Part shown: piece by piece, positions 1-5,435 of the stretch
How positions within the stretch are numbered: position 1 is the first letter of the stretch
How the letters are laid out: every line of letters starts with the position of its first letter
Assembly: GCA_014859615.1 (NCBI GenBank)
Contig: JACUTX010000174.1
Location: 1 to 5,435, forward strand
DNA from: Desulfuromonadales bacterium
Lineage (GTDB): Bacteria; Desulfobacterota; Desulfuromonadia; Desulfuromonadales; UBA2294
Direction: 5' to 3'
DNA length: 5,435 bases
Position numbers and translations under genes: made by a program
Notes under the pieces: generated by a model
Told to the model about the DNA's origin: nothing
Databases searched by the model: none
Seen by the model: only the letters and a program-made list of their open reading frames with translations

Positions 1-474
1 AATCTGCAGAATGTCCCTGAAAATCAGAAAAATCTCGCGCTGCTGGTGCAGGAACGGGATTCAAATCGCCGGATTTATGAAGAGCTGCTTTTGCGCCATA
101 GCCAATCAGAAGTCTCCAAACAGATGGAGATTGGTGACAAAGCCGCAACATTTAGAATTGTCGATGCGGCATTTTTGCCAAAAATACCGATCTCGCCCAA
201 TTTGTTGATGTATGTTTTTCTGTCGATTGCCGTCGGTCTTGGTTCGGGCTTCGCAGTTGTATTTATCCTGGATAACTCCAGTAATAATTTGAATTCACTC
301 GACCAGCTGCAAAGATTTGATATCCCGATTCTGTCAGTTATCCCAAGTATTGAGAATCCCGCCCAGATTCAGCGGGTCGAACGGCTCGATACGCTCGTTT
401 ATCTGGCCACGGCGGTATATTTTGCCGGTCTATTGGGGATCCTTTTGCTCGAAACTTATAAAGGGATGTTTTAA
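1..474 (+). CDS. XrtA-type polysaccharide chain-length determinant (Wzz/PCP family), 3' part
   Basis: This is the last 157 residues of a Wzz/PCP inner-membrane protein; the frame is open to the left edge, so the start lies outside the window. The family sets polymer length in exopolysaccharide synthesis. Visible residues about 12-50 look like the end of the periplasmic coiled coil, with the pattern Y-E-E-L-L-x-R followed by F-R-I-V-D. Next comes the proline-rich signature before the membrane (PKIPISPN, 60-67), then a hydrophobic segment at about 68-90. A hydrophilic stretch follows (91-131) containing the Wzz-like DIPILSVIP (107-115), and then a second visible hydrophobic segment at about 132-150. 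A third transmembrane segment near the C-terminus fits the PEP-CTERM/XrtA chain-length subfamily better than classical Wzz. The kinase domain is not fused but encoded 35 bases downstream, as in split CapA/CapB-type systems. The family call is firm; the subfamily rests on context. Confidence 0.88.
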   Translation, partial: NLQNVPENQKNLALLVQERDSNRRIYEELLLRHSQSEVSKQMEIGDKAATFRIVDAAFLPKIPISPNLLMYVFLSIAVGLGSGFAVVFILDNSSNNLNSLDQLQRFDIPILSVIPSIENPAQIQRVERLDTLVYLATAVYFAGLLGILLLETYKGMF

Positions 475-491
475 TTCAACCTTACCCATTC

Positions 492-509
492 AACAGTCAG
501 GATCCTGTT
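492..509 (+). promoter_or_regulatory. Possible small hairpin holding the autokinase ribosome binding site
   Basis: AACAG (492-496) can pair with CTGTT (505-509), leaving an 8-base loop that contains the Shine-Dalgarno AGGA (499-502), just before the ATG at 510. The loop region also forms a perfect 10-base palindrome, CAGGATCCTG (498-507). The 5-bp stem is weak, so a regulatory role is only a possibility. The AGGA itself, seven bases before the ATG, supports the chosen start of the kinase gene. Confidence 0.3.
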
Positions 510-1334
510 ATGAGTCGAATCGATAAAGCAATAGAGTTGGCAGCAGAGAAAAAACTGGAAGGAAGGCCCCCTTCTGATCAGCAGAAAACCGGACAGGGGC
601 GTACGCAAAAGCACTCACTCGCGTCAGCTGGATATGCCGGAGTCAAATCGCTCCGGGTCGTTAATCCCCTGCTGGTCCCCTTGGTCGATCCCAACGGTTC
701 AGCTGCCGAGCAGTATAAAAAACTCCGTTCGCTGCTTATCCGTAAGACGAACCTTAAACCGTTCAACAATACGCTCCTGGTGACAAGTTCTGTTCCCGGA
801 GAAGGGAAATCGTTGACCGTGATGAATCTGGCGCTCGCTCTGGCCCGGTCTGCAGATTATTCGGTTGTTCTGGTCGATACCGACCTGAGAAATCCGCAGT
901 TACACCTGATGCTCAATTTTAAACCTGAATTTGGCCTGGTGCACTACCTGCGTGACGGGGTGCCGATTGAGAAAGTGATGCACAAGGTCGGATTGGGGAA
1001 CCTTTGTCTGATCCCTGCCGGAGAACAGGTTCTCGATCCACTGGAATTGCTGACCTCGAAACGGATGCAGATGTTGATGGGGGAGTTGAAAAATCGTTAT
1101 CACGATCGCTATGTGTTGCTCGACACACCGCCGATCCTCCCCTTTGCCGATTTGCGCGTGCTGGGCGAGATGGTCGATCATGTTCTTTTCGTCTGTCGAC
1201 AGGGGTATTCGAATCTGGCTCATATAGAAGAAGGTCTCGATATTATGAGTGAATTTAATCTGCTTGGACTGATCTGCAACGACGCAACATTTCCGAAAAA
1301 CAACGATAGTTCCTACTACTACGGCATGAAATAA
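510..1334 (+). CDS. XrtA-associated BY-type tyrosine autokinase (CpsD/CapB-like)
   Basis: A 274-residue cytoplasmic bacterial tyrosine kinase expected to phosphorylate its own C-terminal tyrosines and, with the membrane chain-length protein encoded just upstream, to regulate polymerisation and export. The BY-kinase landmarks are all present. Walker A is VPGEGKS (95-101), Walker A' is VLVDTDLR (120-127) and Walker B is VLLDTPP (202-208). A short tyrosine cluster, YYY (269-271), lies three residues from the end. The region 67-73 (EQYKKLR) corresponds to the EX2RX2R oligomerisation motif, with Lys in place of the first Arg. The N-terminus (MSRIDKAIELA) resembles that of other XrtA-locus kinases, and a basic, low-complexity linker of about 25 residues follows. 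The protein has no membrane segment, so it depends on the separate PCP protein. The ATG has AGGA seven bases upstream. MinD/ParA-type ATPases share the fold, but the A' motif and tyrosine tail favour a kinase. Confidence 0.93.
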   Translation: MSRIDKAIELAAEKKLEGRPPSDQQKTGQGRTQKHSLASAGYAGVKSLRVVNPLLVPLVDPNGSAAEQYKKLRSLLIRKTNLKPFNNTLLVTSSVPGEGKSLTVMNLALALARSADYSVVLVDTDLRNPQLHLMLNFKPEFGLVHYLRDGVPIEKVMHKVGLGNLCLIPAGEQVLDPLELLTSKRMQMLMGELKNRYHDRYVLLDTPPILPFADLRVLGEMVDHVLFVCRQGYSNLAHIEEGLDIMSEFNLLGLICNDATFPKNNDSSYYYGMK

Positions 1335-1337
1335 AAC

Positions 1338-1347
1338 GGAGGGAGGG
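1338..1347 (+). promoter_or_regulatory. Strong ribosome binding site for a GTG start
   Basis: The purine run GGAGGGAGGG begins three bases after the kinase stop codon and ends five bases before GTG at 1353. It decides the start of the barrel gene, because the next in-frame ATG is at residue 40, beyond the signal peptide. A strong site paired with a GTG start suggests that translation is kept high despite the weaker initiation codon. Confidence 0.8.
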
Positions 1348-1352
1348 TTGCG

Positions 1353-2600
1353 GTGCATCAAGGTTTTTTTCGACTCTGCATCACCGGTTTTTCTCTGTTT
1401 GCTCTTTTGCTTTCAGGAGAGTGTCGAGCCGAATTCTCACTGCATCCGGGGCTCTATACGCGACTTGAAATGACCGATAACCTGTTTCTGAGTGAAACAG
1501 ACAAATACCAGGAATGGATTGTGACCGTAGCCCCCTATCTCTGGCTGGCACAACGGAGCAAAGAACTGAATATTTCACTTCAATACCGCTACGAAAGGTA
1601 TCGCTATCTGAATCAGCCGTCTTTTAACGATCGGGCTGATACGCACATCGGGATTCTGGACGGAGTGATTTTGCCGGAGCGAGCATTGCGTATTGAACTG
1701 TATGCTGATGCCAGAAGAGAAAACCTTGATCGGCGGCGTTCCGATGTCGTCGATTTACCCCTTAGTAATACAACCAACCGTTATCTCGGACGCATCCGTC
1801 CGGTCTATCATCTCGATATCGGATTACGGCATTATTTCGAGACCGCTTATTCATACGAAACTGTTCAGTACGATACGCAAATCAGTGACGAAACGGAAAC
1901 TCAACGCGTTGAACTGTTGTTGAACAGGCGGCAATCGACCCTTCTCGACCTGCAACTGGAGGGGCTTTATGAACATCTGGCGGCCAAAATCAACTACGAT
2001 TATGACCGTATACAGGGACGGGTCGGTGGTGAGTGGCGACCGTTTGCTTCGACCACAATATCTGCCAAGGCGGGGATGACCTGGTTCGAGTATGAGACCG
2101 GCGAGAATTTCAATACACGCGTTTATGACTGCCAGCTGTTTTATACGCCGGTTGTGCGTTGGGTTTTAGATCTTCACTACATCAAAAATTTTGACTACGA
2201 CATACAGGACGGTTTGTATCGAATCTGGCGTGGCGATGGCGGAATTGCCTATAACAGCCGTTTGAGCTGGCGGCTTGGCCTGCTCTTTTCTATGAGTGAG
2301 TATGTCCAGGTCAGGCGGGATGATCAAGAGTATGGTGTTGTCGGCACGGCCACCTATCGACTGACGCCGAAAGTATTGTTTGGAATCAATGCTGACGGAC
2401 GCCGCCTTGAGCTTGAGCCGGTCACTGAAAACATTGATCGTTACAGTCTCGGTGCCTCATTCGTTTATACCCCGCGTGAATATATTATTTTCGGTTGTCG
2501 TTATATCTACCGCAATAGCGATTCTGATCTGGATATCAATGATTACCGGGAAAACCGGGTCTCATGTGATCTGCGGCTGACGTACAACATGATTCATTGA
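1353..2600 (+). CDS. XrtA/PEP-CTERM-associated outer-membrane beta-barrel protein
   Basis: A 415-residue exported protein. Residues 1-26 form a Sec signal peptide: Arg7, a hydrophobic core at about 8-20, and a C-R-A site predicted to be cut after Ala26. The mature part alternates polar and aromatic/hydrophobic residues in short strands rich in Tyr, Phe and Arg (for example ISLQYRYERYRY, 74-85), separated by Asp/Asn-rich turns, as in transmembrane beta-barrels. Near the mature N-terminus the phrase LEMTDNLFLS (38-47) matches the TDN-x-FLS hallmark of the barrel family found beside exosortase A. The last strand lies at about 403-411 (SCDLRLTYN), close to the C-terminus as expected for BAM-recognised barrels, although the final residue is His rather than Phe. 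About 390 mature residues could form a barrel of roughly 16-18 strands. The likely role is an outer-membrane component of polymer export; no substrate is known from sequence. The gene starts at GTG, 18 bases after the kinase gene. Confidence 0.85.
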   Translation: MHQGFFRLCITGFSLFALLLSGECRAEFSLHPGLYTRLEMTDNLFLSETDKYQEWIVTVAPYLWLAQRSKELNISLQYRYERYRYLNQPSFNDRADTHIGILDGVILPERALRIELYADARRENLDRRRSDVVDLPLSNTTNRYLGRIRPVYHLDIGLRHYFETAYSYETVQYDTQISDETETQRVELLLNRRQSTLLDLQLEGLYEHLAAKINYDYDRIQGRVGGEWRPFASTTISAKAGMTWFEYETGENFNTRVYDCQLFYTPVVRWVLDLHYIKNFDYDIQDGLYRIWRGDGGIAYNSRLSWRLGLLFSMSEYVQVRRDDQEYGVVGTATYRLTPKVLFGINADGRRLELEPVTENIDRYSLGASFVYTPREYIIFGCRYIYRNSDSDLDINDYRENRVSCDLRLTYNMIH

Positions 2601-2615
2601 AGTGAGGTCAAAAAA

Positions 2616-3725
2616 ATGTACGAGTCTTTCTTTAATTTCAAACAAAAACCGTTTGATCTGCTGCCGGACCCGCAGTTTTTGTACATGAGCAACACCCATC
2701 GTCGGGCGATGAATTATCTGCAGTACGGGTTTGATGAACGGGCCGGGTTTATTCTTCTGACTGGCGATATCGGTTCCGGCAAGACGACACTGCTACGTGC
2801 ATTGATGAATCGCCTTGATGATCGGGCTGTTATCTCACGGGTTTTTAATACCCAGATTGATCCGTCGCAGCTGCTCGGATTGATCAATATGGATTTCGGA
2901 CTGGCTGTCACAAGGCTCGATAAAGTGAAATTGATTAAGGATCTGAACGATTTTCTGATCGGTTGTTATACCCGAAAAGAGAAGCCACTTTTGATCATAG
3001 ATGAGGCACAGAATCTTTCGAATGAGACCCTGGAGGAGATTCGACTGTTATCTAATCTTGAGTCGGGGAGTGAGAAGCTGCTGCAAATTATTATGGTCGG
3101 TCAGCCCGAACTGCAGGCGATCCTGAATCAGAAGGCCTTGACGCAGCTACGGCAACGTCTGAGTGTCAGTTGTCATCTCGAGCGGCTCACTCTGGAGGAA
3201 ACCAGCAATTACTTCTACCATCGACTGGAGTGTGCCGGAAATCGTGCGGCCATCACTCTGCCGGAAGGGGCGTTTGAACAGATTGACAAACTCTGCAACG
3301 GCGTGCCGCGGTTGATTAACATTTTAGGCGATTACCTGTTATTGGCGGCATTCAGCGATCAGATCACTGAAATTTCGGACTCATTTCTGCATGAGCTGGT
3401 CGAAGAACTCCGTTCCTCTGTCGCCTTTGCCAAACATGATAAGTCTGCGCCTGCGCGCCAGGTGGTAGCGTTGTCTTTACACGATCAGAAGAGTTGGGAA
3501 CTGTTGCAGCAGATCCAGAAAAAACAGCAGCGATATGAAGAAATTCTGAAGAAAATCACCAGAAAGCAGATTGTTCAGATCGACACAATTCGTGATCAGC
3601 TTGTGGGGATCACTGCCACTCTCAAGACGATCGAGCATCGGTTCATGGAACAGGTTCAAACCAAAAGCGGGCACAAAAGTCCGTTTCGAAACAGCAGTAA
3701 ACAGGTTCTTACCAAGATGAAATGA
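2616..3725 (+). CDS. XrtA-associated AAA ATPase (ExeA/GspA-like) with coiled-coil tail
   Basis: A 369-residue ATPase of the ExeA/GspA-like AAA group that accompanies exosortase A loci; its exact role there is unknown. The N-terminus YESFFNFKQKPFDLLPDP (2-19) is the typical family opening. Walker A is GDIGSGKTT (50-58), Walker B is LLIIDEAQ (125-132), a sensor-1-like region ends in VGQPEL (161-166), the probable arginine-finger segment is QLRQRLS (177-183), and sensor 2 is GVPRLIN (229-235). After the ATPase core (about 1-270) comes a charged, Gln/Lys-rich tail. Residues about 290-350 look like an amphipathic helix or coiled coil, followed by a basic end. Unlike classical ExeA there is no transmembrane helix and no peptidoglycan-binding domain. 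The ATG has GAGG (2604-2607) eight bases upstream across an A-rich spacer, 15 bases after the barrel gene. Confidence 0.9.
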   Translation: MYESFFNFKQKPFDLLPDPQFLYMSNTHRRAMNYLQYGFDERAGFILLTGDIGSGKTTLLRALMNRLDDRAVISRVFNTQIDPSQLLGLINMDFGLAVTRLDKVKLIKDLNDFLIGCYTRKEKPLLIIDEAQNLSNETLEEIRLLSNLESGSEKLLQIIMVGQPELQAILNQKALTQLRQRLSVSCHLERLTLEETSNYFYHRLECAGNRAAITLPEGAFEQIDKLCNGVPRLINILGDYLLLAAFSDQITEISDSFLHELVEELRSSVAFAKHDKSAPARQVVALSLHDQKSWELLQQIQKKQQRYEEILKKITRKQIVQIDTIRDQLVGITATLKTIEHRFMEQVQTKSGHKSPFRNSSKQVLTKMK

Positions 3726-3744
3726 GTTTTGTCTGCCGTTTTAA

Positions 3745-3751
3745 AAGGGGG
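3745..3751 (+). promoter_or_regulatory. Ribosome binding site fixing the deacetylase start
   Basis: AAGGGGG lies four bases before ATG 3756 and can pair with the 16S rRNA tail if one G-U pair is allowed. It favours ATG 3756 over the in-frame TTG at 3729, which has no comparable site in front of it, and over ATG 3780, which would begin directly before the conserved SIDVEDYF motif. Confidence 0.65.
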
Positions 3752-3755
3752 CGCG

Positions 3756-4718
3756 ATGGGAAAGAAGGCGATTATCAACATGCTGTCGATCGATGTGGAA
3801 GATTACTTTCAGGTTTCGGCTTTTGAGAAGATCAATCCGGTGTCGTGCTGGCCTGAATTCGAGAGCCGCGTCGAACAAAATACCAACAAAATACTCGATA
3901 TTTTATCTGCCTACGATATCAAAGCGACATTTTTTGTGCTCGGCTGGATAGCCCGGTATTCACCTGCACTGATTAAAAGAATTGCTGCACTCGGACATGA
4001 AATAGCCAGTCACGGTTATGCTCATCAGCGGGTTCCGACCCAGAGTCGCAGTGCGTTTCGTAACGATATCCGCCAGAGTAAACAGCTCCTGGAAGATCTG
4101 ACCGGCGTTGCGGTTAAGGGGTATCGTGCCCCGAGTTATTCGATCAATCCCGATTCTCTCTGGGCTTTTGACGAACTGGTCGAGGGCGGGTACCGCTACG
4201 ATTCGAGCGTCTTTCCGGTGCAGCATGATCTGTACGGGAGCTTTGATTGGCCCCGCTTTCCTTTCTCTTTACAACGTACCGGAAGCGGCGACTGGATGCC
4301 GGGCTCTGAACAGGATCCGGACTGTGAGATTTTTGAGGTGCCGATTTCAACCTTGAATCGGGCCGGTTGCAATCTGCCGATTGCCGGTGGCGGCTACTTC
4401 CGGCTCTATCCTTATCTCTTGACCCGTGTAGGACTGAATCAGATTAATTCACGGGAAGAGCGGCCGTTTGTTTTTTATATTCATCCATGGGAATTCGACC
4501 CTGAGCAACCGAGGATGAAGAATGCCGGAATCAAGAGTCGCTTTCGTCATTATCTCAACCTCGATAAGACCGAAATCCGGTTTACGCGTCTGTTGCAGGA
4601 TTTCAGTTTTTCGACGATCGATACGGTACTTGGCAAACGATTTACGGCTGAAAGCAACTCTACTTCTGTTGTTGAAGGAGTTTGCGAGTTCGACCAATCC
4701 GTTTCAGCAAAAAAATGA
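3756..4718 (+). CDS. XrtA-associated polysaccharide deacetylase (NodB fold, DUF3473-like C-terminus)
   Basis: A 320-residue carbohydrate esterase family 4-like enzyme, expected to remove N-acetyl (or O-acetyl) groups from a sugar polymer or its precursor. Motif 1 is SIDVEDYF (11-18), with Asp13 as probable catalytic base and Asp16 as probable metal ligand. ATFFVLGW (57-64) is a core strand. Motif 2, SHGYAH (85-90), supplies metal ligands His86 and His90. Motif 3 is RAPSYS (124-129). Motif GGGYFRLYP (211-219) and FYIHPWEFDPEQPR (240-253), with probable catalytic His243, define the C-terminal part characteristic of the exosortase-locus subfamily. No signal peptide or membrane segment is visible, so it should act in the cytoplasm or leave by an unrecognised route. 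The last 20 or so residues are Ser-rich and look unstructured. The substrate cannot be told from sequence. An in-frame TTG at 3729 would add nine residues but has a poor initiation context. Confidence 0.92.
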   Translation: MGKKAIINMLSIDVEDYFQVSAFEKINPVSCWPEFESRVEQNTNKILDILSAYDIKATFFVLGWIARYSPALIKRIAALGHEIASHGYAHQRVPTQSRSAFRNDIRQSKQLLEDLTGVAVKGYRAPSYSINPDSLWAFDELVEGGYRYDSSVFPVQHDLYGSFDWPRFPFSLQRTGSGDWMPGSEQDPDCEIFEVPISTLNRAGCNLPIAGGGYFRLYPYLLTRVGLNQINSREERPFVFYIHPWEFDPEQPRMKNAGIKSRFRHYLNLDKTEIRFTRLLQDFSFSTIDTVLGKRFTAESNSTSVVEGVCEFDQSVSAKK

Positions 4719-4721
4719 GGG
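4717..4721 (+). promoter_or_regulatory. Ribosome binding site overlapping the deacetylase stop codon
   Basis: GAGGG overlaps the TGA stop (4716-4718) of the deacetylase and lies six bases before ATG 4728. This arrangement suggests translational coupling: ribosomes finishing the deacetylase uncover or reuse the site for the FemAB-like gene. It also favours ATG 4728 over the in-frame ATG at 4749. Confidence 0.65.
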
Positions 4722-4727
4722 TGTGAT

Positions 4728-5435
4728 ATGGCTATCGAAATCAAAGCAATGCAACCGACAGATATTCTCTGCTGGGACAGCTATGTCGCCAGGAACCGTA
4801 TGGCAACGCCGTATCATCTTTCCGGCTGGCAAAGGGTGATCGAAGAGAGCTACGGTCATTCGTCACACTTCCTTCTGGCGCGGAAGAATCGTCGGCTGGT
4901 CGGTATCTTGCCGCTGGTACATATGAAACATGTCTTATCTGGCAACTCCCTTATTTCACTCCCTTTTCTCGATATGGCCGGGGTCTTGGCCGATAACGAT
5001 GTTATCGCCATCTGTCTGATTCACGAGGCGTTGAATCTGATGCATCGGGTCAGGGCCGACGCTGTCGAGTTGCGACAGGGGGGGAGTTTTGGCCCCGCGC
5101 AAATCAGGCCCGAAAACAAGCAAAATTTAATCTCCAGGTGCTCTTCTTCAGGGGATAGAGTCAGGATGGTGATTGAGCTTCCAGACCATTCTGATCTCTT
5201 GATGCAATCGTTCAGGTCGAAATTGAGAAGTCAGGTGAAAAAATCGATTCAGTCCGGCTTGGAGACACGGGTCGGGGGACTAGAATTTCTCGATGATTTT
5301 TATCGTGTCTTTACCATCAATATGCGCGATCTCGGATCCCCCGTGCATTCAAAAATTTTCCTGCAGAATATCCTCGAACTGTTCCCCGCCCATTCCCGGA
5401 TCTTTGTTGTCTATAAAGGGGGGGAACCGGTGGCC
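4728..5435 (+). CDS. XrtA-associated FemAB-like (GNAT-fold) transferase, 5' part
   Basis: The first 236 residues of a protein that runs off the right edge without a stop; the family is usually around 330-350 residues, so roughly two thirds is present. It resembles the FemAB-related proteins of exosortase A loci. Visible family features are TPYHLSGWQRVIEESYGH (27-44), LISLPFLDMAGVLAD (75-89), and the most telling block, KLRSQVKKSIQSGLETRVGG (165-184), followed by LDDFYRVFTINMRDLGSP (188-205). Classical FemAB proteins transfer amino acids from aminoacyl-tRNA to peptidoglycan precursors; relatives with the doubled GNAT fold may use other acyl donors. Donor and acceptor here are unknown. No signal peptide or membrane segment is seen, so a cytoplasmic role is likely. 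The gene starts nine bases after the deacetylase stop, suggesting that the two products act on related substrates. Two runs of seven G lie within the gene. Confidence 0.86.
   Translation, partial: MAIEIKAMQPTDILCWDSYVARNRMATPYHLSGWQRVIEESYGHSSHFLLARKNRRLVGILPLVHMKHVLSGNSLISLPFLDMAGVLADNDVIAICLIHEALNLMHRVRADAVELRQGGSFGPAQIRPENKQNLISRCSSSGDRVRMVIELPDHSDLLMQSFRSKLRSQVKKSIQSGLETRVGGLEFLDDFYRVFTINMRDLGSPVHSKIFLQNILELFPAHSRIFVVYKGGEPVA

Noticed and set aside
900..1361. Antisense open frame of 153 codons opposite the autokinase gene
   Set aside because: It lies opposite a gene with intact Walker A' and B motifs, its translation shows no recognisable domain, and its length is explained by the codon bias of the sense gene.
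1404..1430. Possible lipoprotein signal at Cys24 of the barrel protein
   Set aside because: The residues before Cys24 are Ser-Gly-Glu; Glu at position -1 breaks the lipobox rule, whereas C-R-A before Glu27 is an acceptable signal peptidase I site and the mature protein is a barrel.
3729..3755. TTG at 3729 as the deacetylase start
   Set aside because: It has no good ribosome binding site and would add nine residues before the family-typical opening; ATG 3756 has AAGGGGG at suitable spacing.
3721..3756. Possible terminator or promoter in the 30-base gap before the deacetylase
   Set aside because: The gap has only the short TTTTAAAA palindrome with no GC-rich stem and U-run, and it is too short for convincing -35/-10 boxes in addition to the ribosome binding site.
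3960..4226. Antisense open frame of 88 codons opposite the deacetylase
   Set aside because: The sense strand carries the conserved deacetylase motifs throughout this stretch, and the antisense product has no domain-like features.
4709..4718. A-AAA-AAA slippery heptamer, in the correct phase, directly before the deacetylase TGA
   Set aside because: A -1 slip would add only four or so residues before a TGA at 4724, there is no clear downstream structure, and the run is adequately explained as two Lys codons next to the stop.

Overview
The window is an internal slice of an exopolysaccharide biosynthesis and export operon of the exosortase A (XrtA/EpsH, PEP-CTERM) type. Six genes lie head to tail on the + strand, and both end genes are cut by the window edges. 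In order they are: the C-terminal part of a Wzz-like chain-length determinant, a BY-type tyrosine autokinase, a secreted outer-membrane beta-barrel protein, an ExeA-like AAA ATPase, a NodB-type polysaccharide deacetylase with a DUF3473-like C-terminal part, and the N-terminal part of a FemAB/GNAT-like transferase. Each protein matches one of the families known to accompany exosortase A in Gram-negative bacteria, and the order matches the usual order of such loci. This identification comes from motifs and remembered family features, not from a database search.

The beta-barrel protein with a Sec signal peptide shows a Gram-negative host. XrtA loci of this layout occur in beta- and gammaproteobacteria and in delta-type lineages such as Desulfuromonadales. 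The roughly even base composition and general protein style would suit a Desulfuromonas/Pelobacter-like organism, but this placement is a weak guess. Nothing indicates recent transfer: codon use looks uniform, and there are no insertion sequences, tRNAs, integrase genes or CRISPR repeats.

Layout: 1-474 chain-length determinant (3' part); 510-1334 autokinase; 1353-2600 barrel; 2616-3725 ATPase; 3756-4718 deacetylase; 4728-5435 FemAB-like (5' part). All gaps are 9 to 35 bases, most starts have a readable Shine-Dalgarno sequence, and no terminator or internal promoter is visible. Transcription as one polycistronic unit starting upstream of the window is therefore likely. No gene-free stretch exceeds 35 bases.

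How the genes probably work together: the chain-length protein and the autokinase form a split version of the Wzc module that controls polymerisation at the inner membrane. The barrel is the likely outer-membrane component. The ATPase has an unknown energising or assembly role. The deacetylase and FemAB-like protein probably modify the polymer or a related glycan. The exosortase itself, the glycosyltransferases and the OPX/Wza-like protein would be expected outside this window.

No clearly new system was found. The most useful leads are the barrel as a secretion-pore candidate, the tightly coupled deacetylase/FemAB pair, the coiled-coil tail on the ATPase, and the fact that five consecutive genes share one reading frame with only single stop codons between them.
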